A DNA stretch of 64,000 nt from an uncultured Caproiciproducens sp. (GTDB taxonomy: Bacteria; Bacillota; Clostridia; Oscillospirales; Acutalibacteraceae). The stretch is from the NCBI RefSeq assembly GCF_963664915.1, contig NZ_OY761810.1, positions 186,001-250,000 on the forward strand, read 5' to 3'. The notes below the pieces were generated by a model, which saw only the letters and a program-made list of their open reading frames with translations, was not told the origin of the DNA and ran no database searches. Shown one piece after another: positions 45,843 to 54,712 of the stretch (positions are counted from its first letter, which is position 1; the number at the start of each line of letters is the position of its first letter). Both the position numbers and the translations under genes were made by a program.

Positions 45843-46001
45843 AGAATTTGCAGATTTAAATTTGTTTTAAATAACTTTTATTTGTAAACGATTTTATTTG
45901 TATATAAAGCTATAAAATAAGATATTATTCCTCAATTTAAGATAGAATTCGACCAGTGTCCAAGCTTCAAATTATTTCATGCTTTTTCGACTTATCACCT
46001 T

Positions 46002-46047
46002 TAAAAAAACGGATAACCGGCGATTAAAACAATCACCGGGTATCCGT
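46002..46047 (-). terminator. Terminator of the hcp operon
   Basis: A 17-nt stem with two mismatches (46009-46025 / 46031-46047) followed by seven T on the minus strand. Confidence 0.78.
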
Positions 46048-46063
46048 TATCATTACAGCTCTA

Positions 46064-46405
46064 TCAATTTGGGAAAACAACAATTAAGAACATTTTAAAC
46101 TGCTGTGAAGCATAAACCGCGTGAGGTATGTTCGCTGGCATAATAATGGTTTGGCCCGCTTTTACAATATGCTTTTCCGAGCCAATCGTAATTTCAGCCT
46201 CTCCGTCCAGTGCAATCATCATGGCGTCCCCGCTCGATTCATGGGAACTGATTTCTTCCGCCTGATCAAAAGCGAAAACCGTCAAACTGACCGCCGGATT
46301 CTGCGCCAGCGTTTTGCTGACGACCTGCCCCTGCTGATAAGCCACCAGATCCGCCAAAGTCAGCGCAGTTGAAAAATCTATATTTTTTATAAAATTCTTT
46401 TTCAT
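46064..46405 (-). CDS. Small cupin-domain protein
   Basis: A 113-aa one-domain cupin. The family blocks GDAMMIALDGEAEITIGSEKHIV and AGQTIIMPANIPHAVYA are present; several canonical metal ligands are replaced (no HxH in motif 1), with one His kept in motif 2. The barrel may bind a small ligand without metal. It is the last gene of the hcp operon, 12 bp from hcp, so a role in nitrosative-stress or redox handling is suggested by context only. Confidence 0.8.
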   Translation of the reverse strand: MKKNFIKNIDFSTALTLADLVAYQQGQVVSKTLAQNPAVSLTVFAFDQAEEISSHESSGDAMMIALDGEAEITIGSEKHIVKAGQTIIMPANIPHAVYASQQFKMFLIVVFPN

Positions 46406-46417
46406 CGGGGAACCCTC

Positions 46418-48004
46418 CTATTTCAACATGGCCGCCAAATCCTGCTCGGGTGTAGTGATCGGCATTATGTTGAATTTCTCCACCAGTATTTTAAAGACAT
46501 TCGGCGAAACAAAGGCCGGGAGTGTCGGGCCTAAACGAATATCGCGGATGCCGAGTGAAAGCAGGGTCAGCAGGATGCAGACTGCCTTTTGCTCATACCA
46601 CGACAATACAATGGACAGCGGCAATTCATTGATGCCGCAGCCGAAAGCCTCTGAAAGAGCAACCGCAACCTTGATTGCGGAGTACGCATCGTTGCACTGC
46701 CCCATATCCATGATGTGCGGCAGCCCGCCGACCGTTCCCATATCAAGATCGTTAAAACGGTATTTTCCGCAGGCGCAGGTCAGGACGGCAGTATCCGGTG
46801 GTGTAAGTTCTACCAGTTTAGTGAAGTAATTTCTGCCGGGCTTCGCACCGTCGCATCCGCCAATCAGGAAAATGTGTTTTAAAGCGCCCGATTTTACTGC
46901 TGAAATCACCTGATCGGCAACCGACAGCACCGTATTGTGCCCAAAACCCGTCATCAGCTTTTCTCCGCCGTTGATACCCGGCATATGCATATCCTGCTCA
47001 TATCCGCCAAGCTCCAGTGCCTTTTGAATAACAACGCTGAAATCTTTTTTTCCATTTACTTCCTGAATATGAGGCATTTCCGGATAGCCGACAACGGCAG
47101 TTGTATATACCCTGTCGGAATAGGACGGCATGGGGCGCATCAGGCAGTTTGTCGTAAACAGGAACGGAGCGGGAACGTTGGCAAATTCCTTCTGCTGATT
47201 CTGCCAGGCAGTCCCGAAATTCCCTTTCAGATGAGAATATCTTTTCAGTTCCGGATATCCATGTGCGGGAAGCATTTCCCCATGGGTATAAATGTTGATG
47301 CCTTTGTCCTTTGTCTGTTCCAAAAGCTGTTTCAGATCATAAAGGTCATGGCCTGTTATGACAATAAACGGGCCTTTTTCGATCATATTGGGAACTTCGG
47401 TCGGAACGGGATTGCCAAACGACTCGGTGTTGGCCTTATCCAATAACGCCATGCACTTCAGATTCACCTGTCCAAATTCCATGACAAGTTCCAAAAGGCG
47501 GGAGGCATCCTGCTCAAAGTCAATGGCGGTGAGACCCTTGTAAAACCATTCGGTCACTTCGTCATCAGTATATCCCAAAACATAAGCATGATACGCGTAA
47601 GCAGCCATTCCCCTCATTCCCAGCAGAAGCAGGGATTTCAGCGAGCGGATGTCCTCGTCGCCGTTCCAAAGCTCTTCCATGTTCAGGTTGTCGGTACCGC
47701 CGCAGTGCGAAGCACAGGCAGCGCATCCGGGCGCCAAAGAATCTTTTTCCCTCTTAATTTCATCGGTAAGCGACTGAATTGCCTGATTGTCAAAATTAAC
47801 ATTGGTGATGCACATAAACAGGCCTTGCAGAATCAGCTCATCTGATTTTTTGGTGCGGCCGCCGTTTCCCGCGGCCTTGGCCAGACCAACCAACGCGCCG
47901 GTCAGTTCATCCTGAAAATTCGCTGTAACATTGCTCTTGCCGCACACCCCCATTTTCGTGCAGCCGGTTCCCCCTGCGGTTTGTTCACATTGAAAACAAA
48001 ACAT
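46418..48004 (-). CDS. hcp: Hydroxylamine reductase (hybrid-cluster protein)
   Basis: A 528-aa protein with a 4Fe-4S and a hybrid Fe-S-O cluster. The N-terminal ligands are Cys3, Cys6, Cys15 and Cys21 (CFQCEQTAGGTGCTKMGVCG), the class I strict-anaerobe spacing; hybrid-cluster ligands lie in the C-terminal half (GGCDGAKPGRNYFT, CACGKYRFND). Hcp reduces nitric oxide and hydroxylamine. The neighbouring ferredoxin-like gene (16 bp upstream) is its likely electron donor. GGAGG precedes ATG 48004. Confidence 0.95.
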   Translation of the reverse strand: MFCFQCEQTAGGTGCTKMGVCGKSNVTANFQDELTGALVGLAKAAGNGGRTKKSDELILQGLFMCITNVNFDNQAIQSLTDEIKREKDSLAPGCAACASHCGGTDNLNMEELWNGDEDIRSLKSLLLLGMRGMAAYAYHAYVLGYTDDEVTEWFYKGLTAIDFEQDASRLLELVMEFGQVNLKCMALLDKANTESFGNPVPTEVPNMIEKGPFIVITGHDLYDLKQLLEQTKDKGINIYTHGEMLPAHGYPELKRYSHLKGNFGTAWQNQQKEFANVPAPFLFTTNCLMRPMPSYSDRVYTTAVVGYPEMPHIQEVNGKKDFSVVIQKALELGGYEQDMHMPGINGGEKLMTGFGHNTVLSVADQVISAVKSGALKHIFLIGGCDGAKPGRNYFTKLVELTPPDTAVLTCACGKYRFNDLDMGTVGGLPHIMDMGQCNDAYSAIKVAVALSEAFGCGINELPLSIVLSWYEQKAVCILLTLLSLGIRDIRLGPTLPAFVSPNVFKILVEKFNIMPITTPEQDLAAMLK

Positions 48005-48019
48005 TTATATTTTCCTCCT

Positions 48020-48721
48020 TTAATTATTTTCTAAAATTTCGCCGTCGGTAGCAATCGTGATGACATGCCACGGAATTATTTTTCCTGAATTTTGCAGGGC
48101 GGTTTTCACATGATTGACGATTCCTCCACAGCAGGGAACCTCCATACGTACAACAGTGATACTTTGAATATCATTCAGATTTAAAATTTCCGTCAGTTTC
48201 TCACTGTAATCTATATTGTCCAATTTCGGGCATCCAATTAAGGTCACTTTATTCTTCATAAACTGATGAATGTTCGGGCAGGCGTAGGCTGTGCAGTCCG
48301 CGCAGATCACGATGTGCGCCTGATTGAAATACGGTGCATTCGGCGCGACCAGCTTCAGCTGGCACGGCCACTGGCGAAGCTCCGAACTGACAACCGAAGA
48401 AACATTTGACTCCGTTCTGGCGGGAGCACGGTCAAACACTTTCGCTCTCATGGATGGACACCCACCGGCGTGAGGTTGCTCATTCAGCTTCATTTTCGCT
48501 TCCACAAGCTCCTTGTCATATTCTTTCGCGTCGCGCTCAATAATCTCGATCGCACCGGTCGGGCATTCCGGCAGACAGTCGCCCAGACCGTCGCAGTAAC
48601 TGTCGCTGATGAGTTTTGCTTTTCCGTCTATTAATTGTAAGGCTCCTTCATGGCAGGCATTTACGCACAATCCGCAGCCATTGCACTTTTCAGAATCAAT
48701 ATGAATAATTTTTCTTTTCAT
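48020..48721 (-). CDS. Ferredoxin-type 4Fe-4S protein, Hcp partner
   Basis: A 233-aa protein. Two ferredoxin cluster motifs at the start (CNGCGLCVNACHEG and CDGLGDCLPECPTG), the second with irregular spacing; then a linker and a C-terminal half with more cysteines (CADCTAYACPN, GCPKLDN, VPCCGGI) that may hold another cluster or metal. It is cotranscribed with hcp and should carry electrons to it. Such proteins are widespread in Clostridia next to hcp. GGGAGG precedes ATG 48721. Confidence 0.86.
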   Translation of the reverse strand: MKRKIIHIDSEKCNGCGLCVNACHEGALQLIDGKAKLISDSYCDGLGDCLPECPTGAIEIIERDAKEYDKELVEAKMKLNEQPHAGGCPSMRAKVFDRAPARTESNVSSVVSSELRQWPCQLKLVAPNAPYFNQAHIVICADCTAYACPNIHQFMKNKVTLIGCPKLDNIDYSEKLTEILNLNDIQSITVVRMEVPCCGGIVNHVKTALQNSGKIIPWHVITIATDGEILENN

Positions 48722-48806
48722 TTTCGTTCCTCCCTTTCTTTTGTTGGCATCAGTATATCATTTGTTTGCAGGAATATCGGTAACCATAGCTACAGAATCA
48801 CATTTT

Positions 48807-48824
48807 CTTGAAATTTTTATCAAG
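48807..48824. promoter_or_regulatory. CRP/FNR-like dyad upstream of the hcp operon
   Basis: CTTGA-N8-TCAAG on either strand, 85-105 bp upstream of the ferredoxin start and upstream of the divergent Kelch gene. It resembles FNR/HcpR-type sites but with longer spacing, so the assignment is tentative. Confidence 0.35.
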
Positions 48825-48894
48825 ATGGAATATACTGGATTTATGATTCCAATTTCAAAAAAACACATACTGCGAAACGGGATAGAGGGATTAT

Positions 48895-49983
48895 ATGAGA
48901 TATTGCAATGCAATGAAAAAAATGATAGTTCCGGTATTAGCGGCGATATTAATTTTGTCTTTGTTCGGATGTGAATCTGCTCAAACTTTTACGGGCTGGA
49001 CGGCAAAATCAGACATGCTCACACCCAGGGAGCAGTTTCAAACCCAGGCAGTAAACGGAAAAATTTACGTGCTGGGCGGTTTGGATCAGTATTCTAACAG
49101 CCTGTCTTCGGTGGAGGAATATGACACGGAAACCAACAGATGGACCCCAAAAGCCTCCATGTCCACACCGAGGGCGGATCTTCAAACACAAGTGATAAAC
49201 GGAAAGATCTACGCCATGGGCGGTTGGAACAATACGGCCAATAACAGTCAAAACACGATCAATCAATTATCCTCCGTCGAGGAATATGATCCCGCAACCG
49301 GCGTTTGGACAAAAAAGCCTTCCATGTCTGTCACAAGAAGTATTTTTCTTACTGAAACAGTCGGTGGAAAAATATATGCAATGGGCGGCACGGGCAGCGG
49401 AAATACGGTGGAAGCATATGACCCGGCAGCCAACACGTGGACGGTAAAAGCCCCGATGCTTGCCACCGGATCAGCTTATAATAGTCAGACCGAAGTAATC
49501 GAAGGTAAAATTTATGTGATTGGCGGCACAGTGGAGATCTACGACCCCACAACTGATACATGGTCTAGAAAAGCATCCATGCCGGAATCAAGATATAAAT
49601 TTCAGGTACAGGCAATCAAAGGTAAAATTTACGCGCTGGGCGGAGTGGACGCAAATGGGCACGTGCTGTCTTCCGTAGAAGAATATTCCCCCGAAACGGA
49701 CAAATGGACGGCGAAATCACCGATGGCTCAGCAAAGAATGGAATTTCAAACGGAAGTTGTCGGCGAAAAAATATATGCATTCGGTGGAAGTGATGAAAAG
49801 GGCGCCCTTTCCTCCTCGGAGGAATACGACCCGGCGGCGGACAAATGGACGGAAAAATCATCGATGATCACGCCAAGAAACTGGTTTCAAATAAAAGCCG
49901 TGGATGGTAAAATTTACGCGCTGGGCGGTTGGAGCAACGGAAAAGCCGTACCCTCGGTGGAAGTATATACTCCGTCTATATGA
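48895..49983 (+). CDS. Kelch-repeat lipoprotein
   Basis: A 362-aa exported protein. A lipobox SLFGC with Cys26 anchors it to the membrane. Six or seven Kelch repeats follow, each with GKIYxxGG and a WTxKxxM strand, giving a beta-propeller facing the outside. Consecutive repeats share VNGKIYALGG and VEEYDP wording, which shows internal duplication. Likely a binding or adhesion module; ligand unknown. GAGGGATTAT precedes ATG 48895. Divergent from the hcp operon. Confidence 0.88.
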   Translation: MRYCNAMKKMIVPVLAAILILSLFGCESAQTFTGWTAKSDMLTPREQFQTQAVNGKIYVLGGLDQYSNSLSSVEEYDTETNRWTPKASMSTPRADLQTQVINGKIYAMGGWNNTANNSQNTINQLSSVEEYDPATGVWTKKPSMSVTRSIFLTETVGGKIYAMGGTGSGNTVEAYDPAANTWTVKAPMLATGSAYNSQTEVIEGKIYVIGGTVEIYDPTTDTWSRKASMPESRYKFQVQAIKGKIYALGGVDANGHVLSSVEEYSPETDKWTAKSPMAQQRMEFQTEVVGEKIYAFGGSDEKGALSSSEEYDPAADKWTEKSSMITPRNWFQIKAVDGKIYALGGWSNGKAVPSVEVYTPSI

Positions 49984-50028
49984 AAGCAGGACGGCCCGGA
50001 ACGATTCTCGTTCCGGGCCGTCCTGCTT
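49984..50028. terminator. Strong bidirectional terminator after the Kelch gene
   Basis: A perfect 21-bp stem (49984-50004 / 50008-50028) with a 3-nt loop, between convergent genes. Confidence 0.85.
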
Positions 50029-50052
50029 AATATGGCTGATAAAAGTGAGAAA

Positions 50053-51222
50053 TCAGAATGTTACATCCTCGCCGTAATATGCACAGGTAAGTACCTTCAG
50101 CATATTTTCAGCATCGGTCGCTCTTGGGTTGGAGCCTGTGCAAGGATCGCCCACGGCGTTTTCAGCAATAGCCTTGCAGTGCGCCTTGAAATCTTCCTCG
50201 CTGACGCCATTGGCCTGATAGGTCGGCGCAATGTTCAGCTTTTTATTCAATTCACGAACAGCGTCCACCAAGGAAATGGTGAGTTGCTTGTCCGTGGCAC
50301 CCGGCAGCCCAATTTCTTTTGCAATTTGGGCGTATCTTTCCATACAGACTCTGGAATTGTATTGAATGACATTCGGCAGCAGAATTGCATTGCATAAGCC
50401 GTGCGGAATATGGAACACCGCGCCGGTTTTATGAGCCAGGCTATGCGAAATGCCGAGCAGTGCGTTGGAAAACGCCATGCCGGCAAGGCATTGGGCTATG
50501 TGCATTTTTCCGCGTGCTTCGGCATCGCCGTTATATGAATCAAGGATGCTGTCAAAAACGCTGGAAATCGCTTTGAGTGCCAGCGCGTCGGAAAAGTCCG
50601 AACGGGCGGAAGCGACGTACGCTTCAATAGCATGGGTCAAAGCATCCATACCGGTATGCGCGGTCAGCATTTTCGGCATTGTCATCGGTATATCGGTATC
50701 CAGAACAGCAATGTCCGGAGTAATTTCAAAGTCGGCAAGAGGATATTTAATATCGGTTGAATAATCCGTAATAACAGAGAACGCCGTTACTTCCGAAGCG
50801 GTTCCGCTTGTGGAAGGAATGCCCACAAAAATTGCTTTTTTTCTGAGTTTCGGCATGGTAAACGGATTTTTGATGTCTTCAAATGTCTTCTCAGGATATT
50901 CATAAAACACCCACATCGCTTTTGCCGCGTCCATTGGAGAACCGCCGCCGATGGCAACAATCACATCCGGCTCGAATTCGCGCATTGCTTTGGCACCGTC
51001 ATACACTCTTTCAATGGACGGATCGGGTTCAACACCGTCATAGATAAAGGTTTTCAGACCGGCATCTTTCAGGACATCATCCAGCTTCTGCAAAAATCCG
51101 GTTTTTCTCATGGAATGGCCGCCGGTAACAATAAAAGCTTTCTGATAACCTTTCAGGTTTTTCAGTTCGCTGATCGCATCGGGCCCAAAGTAAATATCCC
51201 TTGGTAAAGTAAATCGCGCCAT
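50053..51222 (-). CDS. Iron-containing alcohol dehydrogenase
   Basis: A 389-aa type III dehydrogenase like the C-terminal half of AdhE, or butanol/1,3-propanediol dehydrogenases. The NAD loop is AIGGGSPMDAAKAMW, and the metal ligands lie in HTGMDALTHAIEAY and HSLAHKTGAVFHIPHG. It reduces an aldehyde to an alcohol to recycle NADH. It has no aldehyde-dehydrogenase partner in the window. A near-consensus promoter lies 70-98 bp upstream (51292-51320), and AGGAGG precedes ATG 51222. Confidence 0.9.
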   Translation of the reverse strand: MARFTLPRDIYFGPDAISELKNLKGYQKAFIVTGGHSMRKTGFLQKLDDVLKDAGLKTFIYDGVEPDPSIERVYDGAKAMREFEPDVIVAIGGGSPMDAAKAMWVFYEYPEKTFEDIKNPFTMPKLRKKAIFVGIPSTSGTASEVTAFSVITDYSTDIKYPLADFEITPDIAVLDTDIPMTMPKMLTAHTGMDALTHAIEAYVASARSDFSDALALKAISSVFDSILDSYNGDAEARGKMHIAQCLAGMAFSNALLGISHSLAHKTGAVFHIPHGLCNAILLPNVIQYNSRVCMERYAQIAKEIGLPGATDKQLTISLVDAVRELNKKLNIAPTYQANGVSEEDFKAHCKAIAENAVGDPCTGSNPRATDAENMLKVLTCAYYGEDVTF

Positions 51223-51291
51223 AAGTATTCCTCCTAAATTTAAATTTTATTGCTAATTTGTTAAAATAATATCAATCTTTGTCTGATTATT

Positions 51292-51320
51292 ATCATACCA
51301 TGTCGTTGCGCCCTTTTCAA
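51292..51320 (-). promoter_or_regulatory. Promoter of the iron alcohol dehydrogenase gene
   Basis: TTGAAA (51320-51315), 17 bp, TATGAT (51297-51292) on the minus strand. Confidence 0.65.
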
Positions 51321-51417
51321 GAACCTTTGCTAATTTTATTATTATTGTTTATTGCTGTATAATTATGTAATTCCAATCAAAAGAACTTAATTTGGTTTTC
51401 AAGGACCAACTGCATCT

Positions 51418-51531
51418 GTGCAGAATATTTTAGGAAAGCGTTTTATCATTGAAGCGTTTAATCCTAAAGAATCTGATAACAATATCAATATTTCGGTATG
51501 GATATTCAACCTTGTTAATTATAGATTATAA
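51418..51531 (+). pseudogene. Possible small ORF or gene remnant upstream of gldA
   Basis: A GTG-started frame of 37 codons (open from 51391) reads like protein sequence (NILGKRFIIEAFNPKES, then VWIFNLVNY) with normal codon use. There is no ATG, and AAGGA lies 12 nt upstream of the GTG. It may be a decayed gene 3' end. Not recognised. Confidence 0.25.
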
Positions 51532-51582
51532 TAAATATATTGTTAAATTTCAGATTATTATGAAAAACGGAGAGATGAAACG

Positions 51583-52674
51583 ATGTTAAAACTGATGAGA
51601 GCCCCTTCTAAATACGTACAGGGAAAAGATGCGTTGCTTGAGCTGTACGGTCACGTAAAAGATCTTGGCAATTCATTTTTATTTATTTGCAGCAAGAGCG
51701 GATTTAAAGCGGCACAGCCCAAAATCGAAAAAAGCTTCGACGGAAAAGACTCAAAAATTATGTTTGAAGTATTCGGAGGAATCAGTTCCACCGGAGAAAT
51801 CGCAAAAATGCAGAAAATTGCAAAGGACAATCACATTGACGTAATCTGTGCAATCGGTGGCGGCAGCGCCATTGACACCGCGAAGGCAACCGCGTATTAC
51901 GAGAAGCTTCCCGTTGTGATTATCCCAACTGTTTGTGCAACTGATGCGCCCTGCACAGGTTTATCTGTCATCTATCATGACGACGGCACATTCTCCAACT
52001 ATATTTTCTACCCCAAAAATCCGGATGCTGTCATTGTTGACTCTTCCATTATCGTAAATGCACCAGTTCGCTTTCTGATCGCGGGCATGGGTGACGCTCT
52101 CGGCACCTACTTTGAAGCAAGAATGTGCCTGAAAACAAATTCTCCCAGTCTAGAAAACGGAGGCATTACAAAATCGGCAATGGCGCTTTGCGAGCTATGC
52201 TACGATACGCTTTTGGAAGACGGATACAAGGCAAAAAAATCAGCTGAGCTGGGCGTCCTCACTCCGGCTGTGGAAGCAATTATCGAAGCAAACACCTACC
52301 TCAGCGGTGTAGGTGCGGATAATGGCGGACTTGCAACATCCCACTCGGTTTACAACGGTTTTACCGCGCTGGAAGAATGCGAGAAAGCCATGCACGGTGA
52401 GCTGGTCGCTTTTGGCACTCTTGCTCAGTTGATTTTGGAAGACGCTCCAATGGAAGAAATCGAAGACGTAATGGATTTCTGTGATTCTGTCGGGCTGCCT
52501 GTCACGCTGGAGCAAGTCGGTGTCACTGATAAAACGAGGGTGATGATTGCGGCGGAAAAAGCATGTGCGCCAGGTGAGTCCATTCACAATATGCTCGGTG
52601 ACGTTACTCCTGAACAACTTTATCACGCCATCCTCGCGGCAGATGCAATCGGTATGGAATACCTCGGCAAATAA
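51583..52674 (+). CDS. gldA: Glycerol dehydrogenase
   Basis: A 363-aa zinc/iron-type (family III) dehydrogenase oxidising glycerol to dihydroxyacetone with NAD. The NAD-binding loop is AIGGGSAIDTAKATAYY, followed by PTVCATDAPCTGLSVIY. The metal ligands correspond to Asp in GMGDALGTYFEAR and His in TSHSVYNGF and HGELVAFG. Length equals the family norm. It may also work on related diols. GAGAG precedes ATG 51583. Divergent from the iron alcohol dehydrogenase; both serve NAD/NADH balance. Confidence 0.92.
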   Translation: MLKLMRAPSKYVQGKDALLELYGHVKDLGNSFLFICSKSGFKAAQPKIEKSFDGKDSKIMFEVFGGISSTGEIAKMQKIAKDNHIDVICAIGGGSAIDTAKATAYYEKLPVVIIPTVCATDAPCTGLSVIYHDDGTFSNYIFYPKNPDAVIVDSSIIVNAPVRFLIAGMGDALGTYFEARMCLKTNSPSLENGGITKSAMALCELCYDTLLEDGYKAKKSAELGVLTPAVEAIIEANTYLSGVGADNGGLATSHSVYNGFTALEECEKAMHGELVAFGTLAQLILEDAPMEEIEDVMDFCDSVGLPVTLEQVGVTDKTRVMIAAEKACAPGESIHNMLGDVTPEQLYHAILAADAIGMEYLGK

Positions 52675-52695
52675 TAAGTATTTATGTAAAAATTA

Positions 52696-52727
52696 AGCCG
52701 GACTGTTTTACTCTGAACAGTCCGGCT
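52696..52727. terminator. Bidirectional terminator between gldA and dppF
   Basis: A perfect 12-bp stem (52696-52707 / 52716-52727) followed by CTTTTT on the plus strand and TAATTTTT on the minus strand. Confidence 0.85.
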
Positions 52728-52739
52728 CTTTTTAAACGA

Positions 52740-53717
52740 TTATAATGATTGCTCATAAAGGCGGCAGGATACAAAGTGCCCCGGGGTAATCTCGCGCAGC
52801 TGAGGCACATACCCGTCGCATGCGTCTGTTTTCTTAAAGCAGCGCGAACAAAAACGACAGCCCTCCGGGGGATTGATCGGGCTTGGCACATCGCCGCTCA
52901 GAATGATGCGCTTTTTTGCTTTTGTCGGGTCTATGGACGGAATCGCAGAAAGCAAAGCCTGCGTATAGGGATGCAGCGGATTGGCATATAGCTCTTTTTT
53001 CGGTGCAATTTCCACCAGCTTGCCCAGATACATCACCCCGACGCGGTCGCTGATGTGTTTGACCACGTTCAGTCCATGCGCAATAAATAAATACGTGAGG
53101 CCAAATTCCGCTTTCAGGTCATCTAAAAGGTTCAGTACCTGCGCCTGAATGGAAACATCCAGCGCGGAAACCGGTTCATCACACACAATCAGCTTAGGCT
53201 GTACGGCAAGCGCGCGGGCAATGCCGACGCGCTGGCGCTGCCCGCCCGAAAATTCATGCGGATAGCGGTTGCGCAGATGGTTGGCAAGACCGACGCAGTT
53301 CAAAAGATAGGTTACCCGGTTCTCAATTTCGTTGTTCGGAAGCAGTTTATTGATTTTGATCGGCTCAGCAATAATATCCCCGATCGTCATTCTGGGGTTC
53401 AGTGAAGCGTACGGATCCTGAAAGATCAGCTGGATATCCTTGCAGAAGCCGCGGCGCTTTTCTTCAGATAATTCGGTCAGGTCGGTGCCTTCAAAAATAA
53501 TCTGTCCGCGCGTGGGGGTGTAAAGATTCACCAGCATTTTGCCTATTGTCGTTTTTCCGCATCCGGATTCCCCTACAAGCCCAAAAGCTTCTCCCTTGTG
53601 AATTTGGAAGGAGACGTCGTCCACTGCTTTTAGAATGGTAGTCGGACGGCCGAAAAAGTCGTTTTCCAGATTGAAATATTTGGCTAAATTTTTAACCTCT
53701 ACCAATACCTCACTCAT
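52740..53717 (-). CDS. dppF: Dipeptide/oligopeptide ABC transporter ATPase (DppF/OppF)
   Basis: A 325-aa ATPase with Walker A GESGCGKTT, signature FSGGQRQRVGIARALA, Walker B LIVCDEPVSALD and H-loop IAHGLN (the usual IAHDL as IAHGL). The C-terminal oligopeptide-ABC extension (GCRFCSRC...) carries a cysteine cluster typical of the DppD/DppF family. It is the last gene of the five-gene importer, overlapping dppD by 4 bp. Confidence 0.93.
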   Translation of the reverse strand: MSEVLVEVKNLAKYFNLENDFFGRPTTILKAVDDVSFQIHKGEAFGLVGESGCGKTTIGKMLVNLYTPTRGQIIFEGTDLTELSEEKRRGFCKDIQLIFQDPYASLNPRMTIGDIIAEPIKINKLLPNNEIENRVTYLLNCVGLANHLRNRYPHEFSGGQRQRVGIARALAVQPKLIVCDEPVSALDVSIQAQVLNLLDDLKAEFGLTYLFIAHGLNVVKHISDRVGVMYLGKLVEIAPKKELYANPLHPYTQALLSAIPSIDPTKAKKRIILSGDVPSPINPPEGCRFCSRCFKKTDACDGYVPQLREITPGHFVSCRLYEQSL

Positions 53718-54697
53718 GCTTTTTCCGCCTCCTCTGTTTCAGTCTCGTAAAGGAAGCAGCGCACCTTATGACCGTCTTTTTCAATCAATTCGGGCATTTC
53801 CTTACGGCAGCGTTCCACGCACCGGTCACAGCGGTCGGAAAAAGGACAGCCGGCCGGCATTTTGAGCGGATTGGGCACCATGCCCTTAATCATATAAAGA
53901 GGCTCGTCACTTTCATCTTCCAGTTTTGGAATGGAGCGCAGCAAACCAAGCGTGTAGGGATGCATCGGATTTGCAAACAGGGTCTTCACATCCGCTTCCT
54001 CCACAATTTTGCCGCAGTACATTACAATGACGCGGTCGGCAGCCTCGGACACCACACCCAGATCATGGGTGATGAGCAGAACAGCCATGTTGAACTTTTC
54101 ACGCATGTGGTACAGCAGATCAAGAATCTGCGCCTGAATCGTCACATCGAGCGCAGTGGTCGGTTCATCAGCAATCAACAGTTCCGGCCGACAGGCAAGC
54201 GCCATCGCGGTCATCACTCTCTGCCGCATTCCGCCGCTCATCTGGTGCGGATAGTCTTTCGCCCGCTCTCTCGGTGAAGGGATTCCGACAATATCCAGCA
54301 TGTGAACAGCCCGTTCCCATGCATCTTTTTTAGAGAGTTTCATATGTGTCATGATACTCTCCATGATTTGGTCCTTAATCCGGTATACGGGGTTGAGCGA
54401 AGTCATCGGTTCCTGAAAGATCATGGAAATCTGATCGCCGCGGATTGCCTCCATCTGCGTTCTGTTCTTCTTCAGCAAATCCTCGCCCTTAAATAGTATT
54501 TCACCATGCGTCACCTTGCCGGGTGCCTGCACAAGGCCCATCACAGAAAGGGAAGTCACGCTTTTACCGGAACCGGACTCTCCCACGATTGCCAATATCT
54601 CGCCTTTATTTAATGAGAAGCTAATATCATCCACGGCATTGACGGTGCCATGTTTCAGCTGAAATTCCGTTTTTAAATGGTTTACTTCAAGCAACAT
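53714..54697 (-). CDS. dppD: Dipeptide/oligopeptide ABC transporter ATPase (DppD/OppD)
   Basis: A 327-aa ATPase with Walker [10 protein letters not shown], signature [16 protein letters not shown], Walker [13 protein letters not shown] and H-loop ITHDLG. The C-terminal [15 protein letters not shown] cluster is the family's iron-sulfur-like extension. It forms a heterodimer with DppF to drive import of short peptides. It begins 15 bp after the dppC stop. Confidence 0.94.
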   Translation of the reverse strand: MLLEVNHLKTEFQLKHGTVNAVDDISFSLNKGEILAIVGESGSGKSVTSLSVMGLVQAPGKVTHGEILFKGEDLLKKNRTQMEAIRGDQISMIFQEPMTSLNPVYRIKDQIMESIMTHMKLSKKDAWERAVHMLDIVGIPSPRERAKDYPHQMSGGMRQRVMTAMALACRPELLIADEPTTALDVTIQAQILDLLYHMREKFNMAVLLITHDLGVVSEAADRVIVMYCGKIVEEADVKTLFANPMHPYTLGLLRSIPKLEDESDEPLYMIKGMVPNPLKMPAGCPFSDRCDRCVERCRKEMPELIEKDGHKVRCFLYETETEEAEKA

Positions 54698-54712
54698 AAA
54701 ACTTCACCGCCT

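Larger units (their letters stand above)
45712..46063. other. 352-bp intergenic region with surface-operon promoter and hcp terminator
   Basis: It holds a promoter with GTGAC direct repeats (45811-45842) for the surface operon, an AT-rich block (45850-45960), and the terminator of the hcp operon (46002-46047). No ORF and no cyclic di-GMP riboswitch was recognised. Confidence 0.55.
51223..51582. other. 360-bp divergent intergenic region (ADH/gldA)
   Basis: It contains the ADH promoter (51292-51320), a possible short reading frame (51418-51531), and an AT-rich gldA upstream region; TTGTTAAAATAATATCAA near 51258 is only a poor Rex-like match. Confidence 0.5.

Noticed and set aside
45712-45960. 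Cyclic di-GMP riboswitch upstream of the surface operon
   Set aside because: Looked for because of the nearby diguanylate cyclase, but no GEMM-I or GEMM-II core was recognised in the leader.
51250-51275. Rex operator near the alcohol dehydrogenase start
   Set aside because: TTGTTAAAATAATATCAA matches only one half of the Rex consensus; too weak to call.
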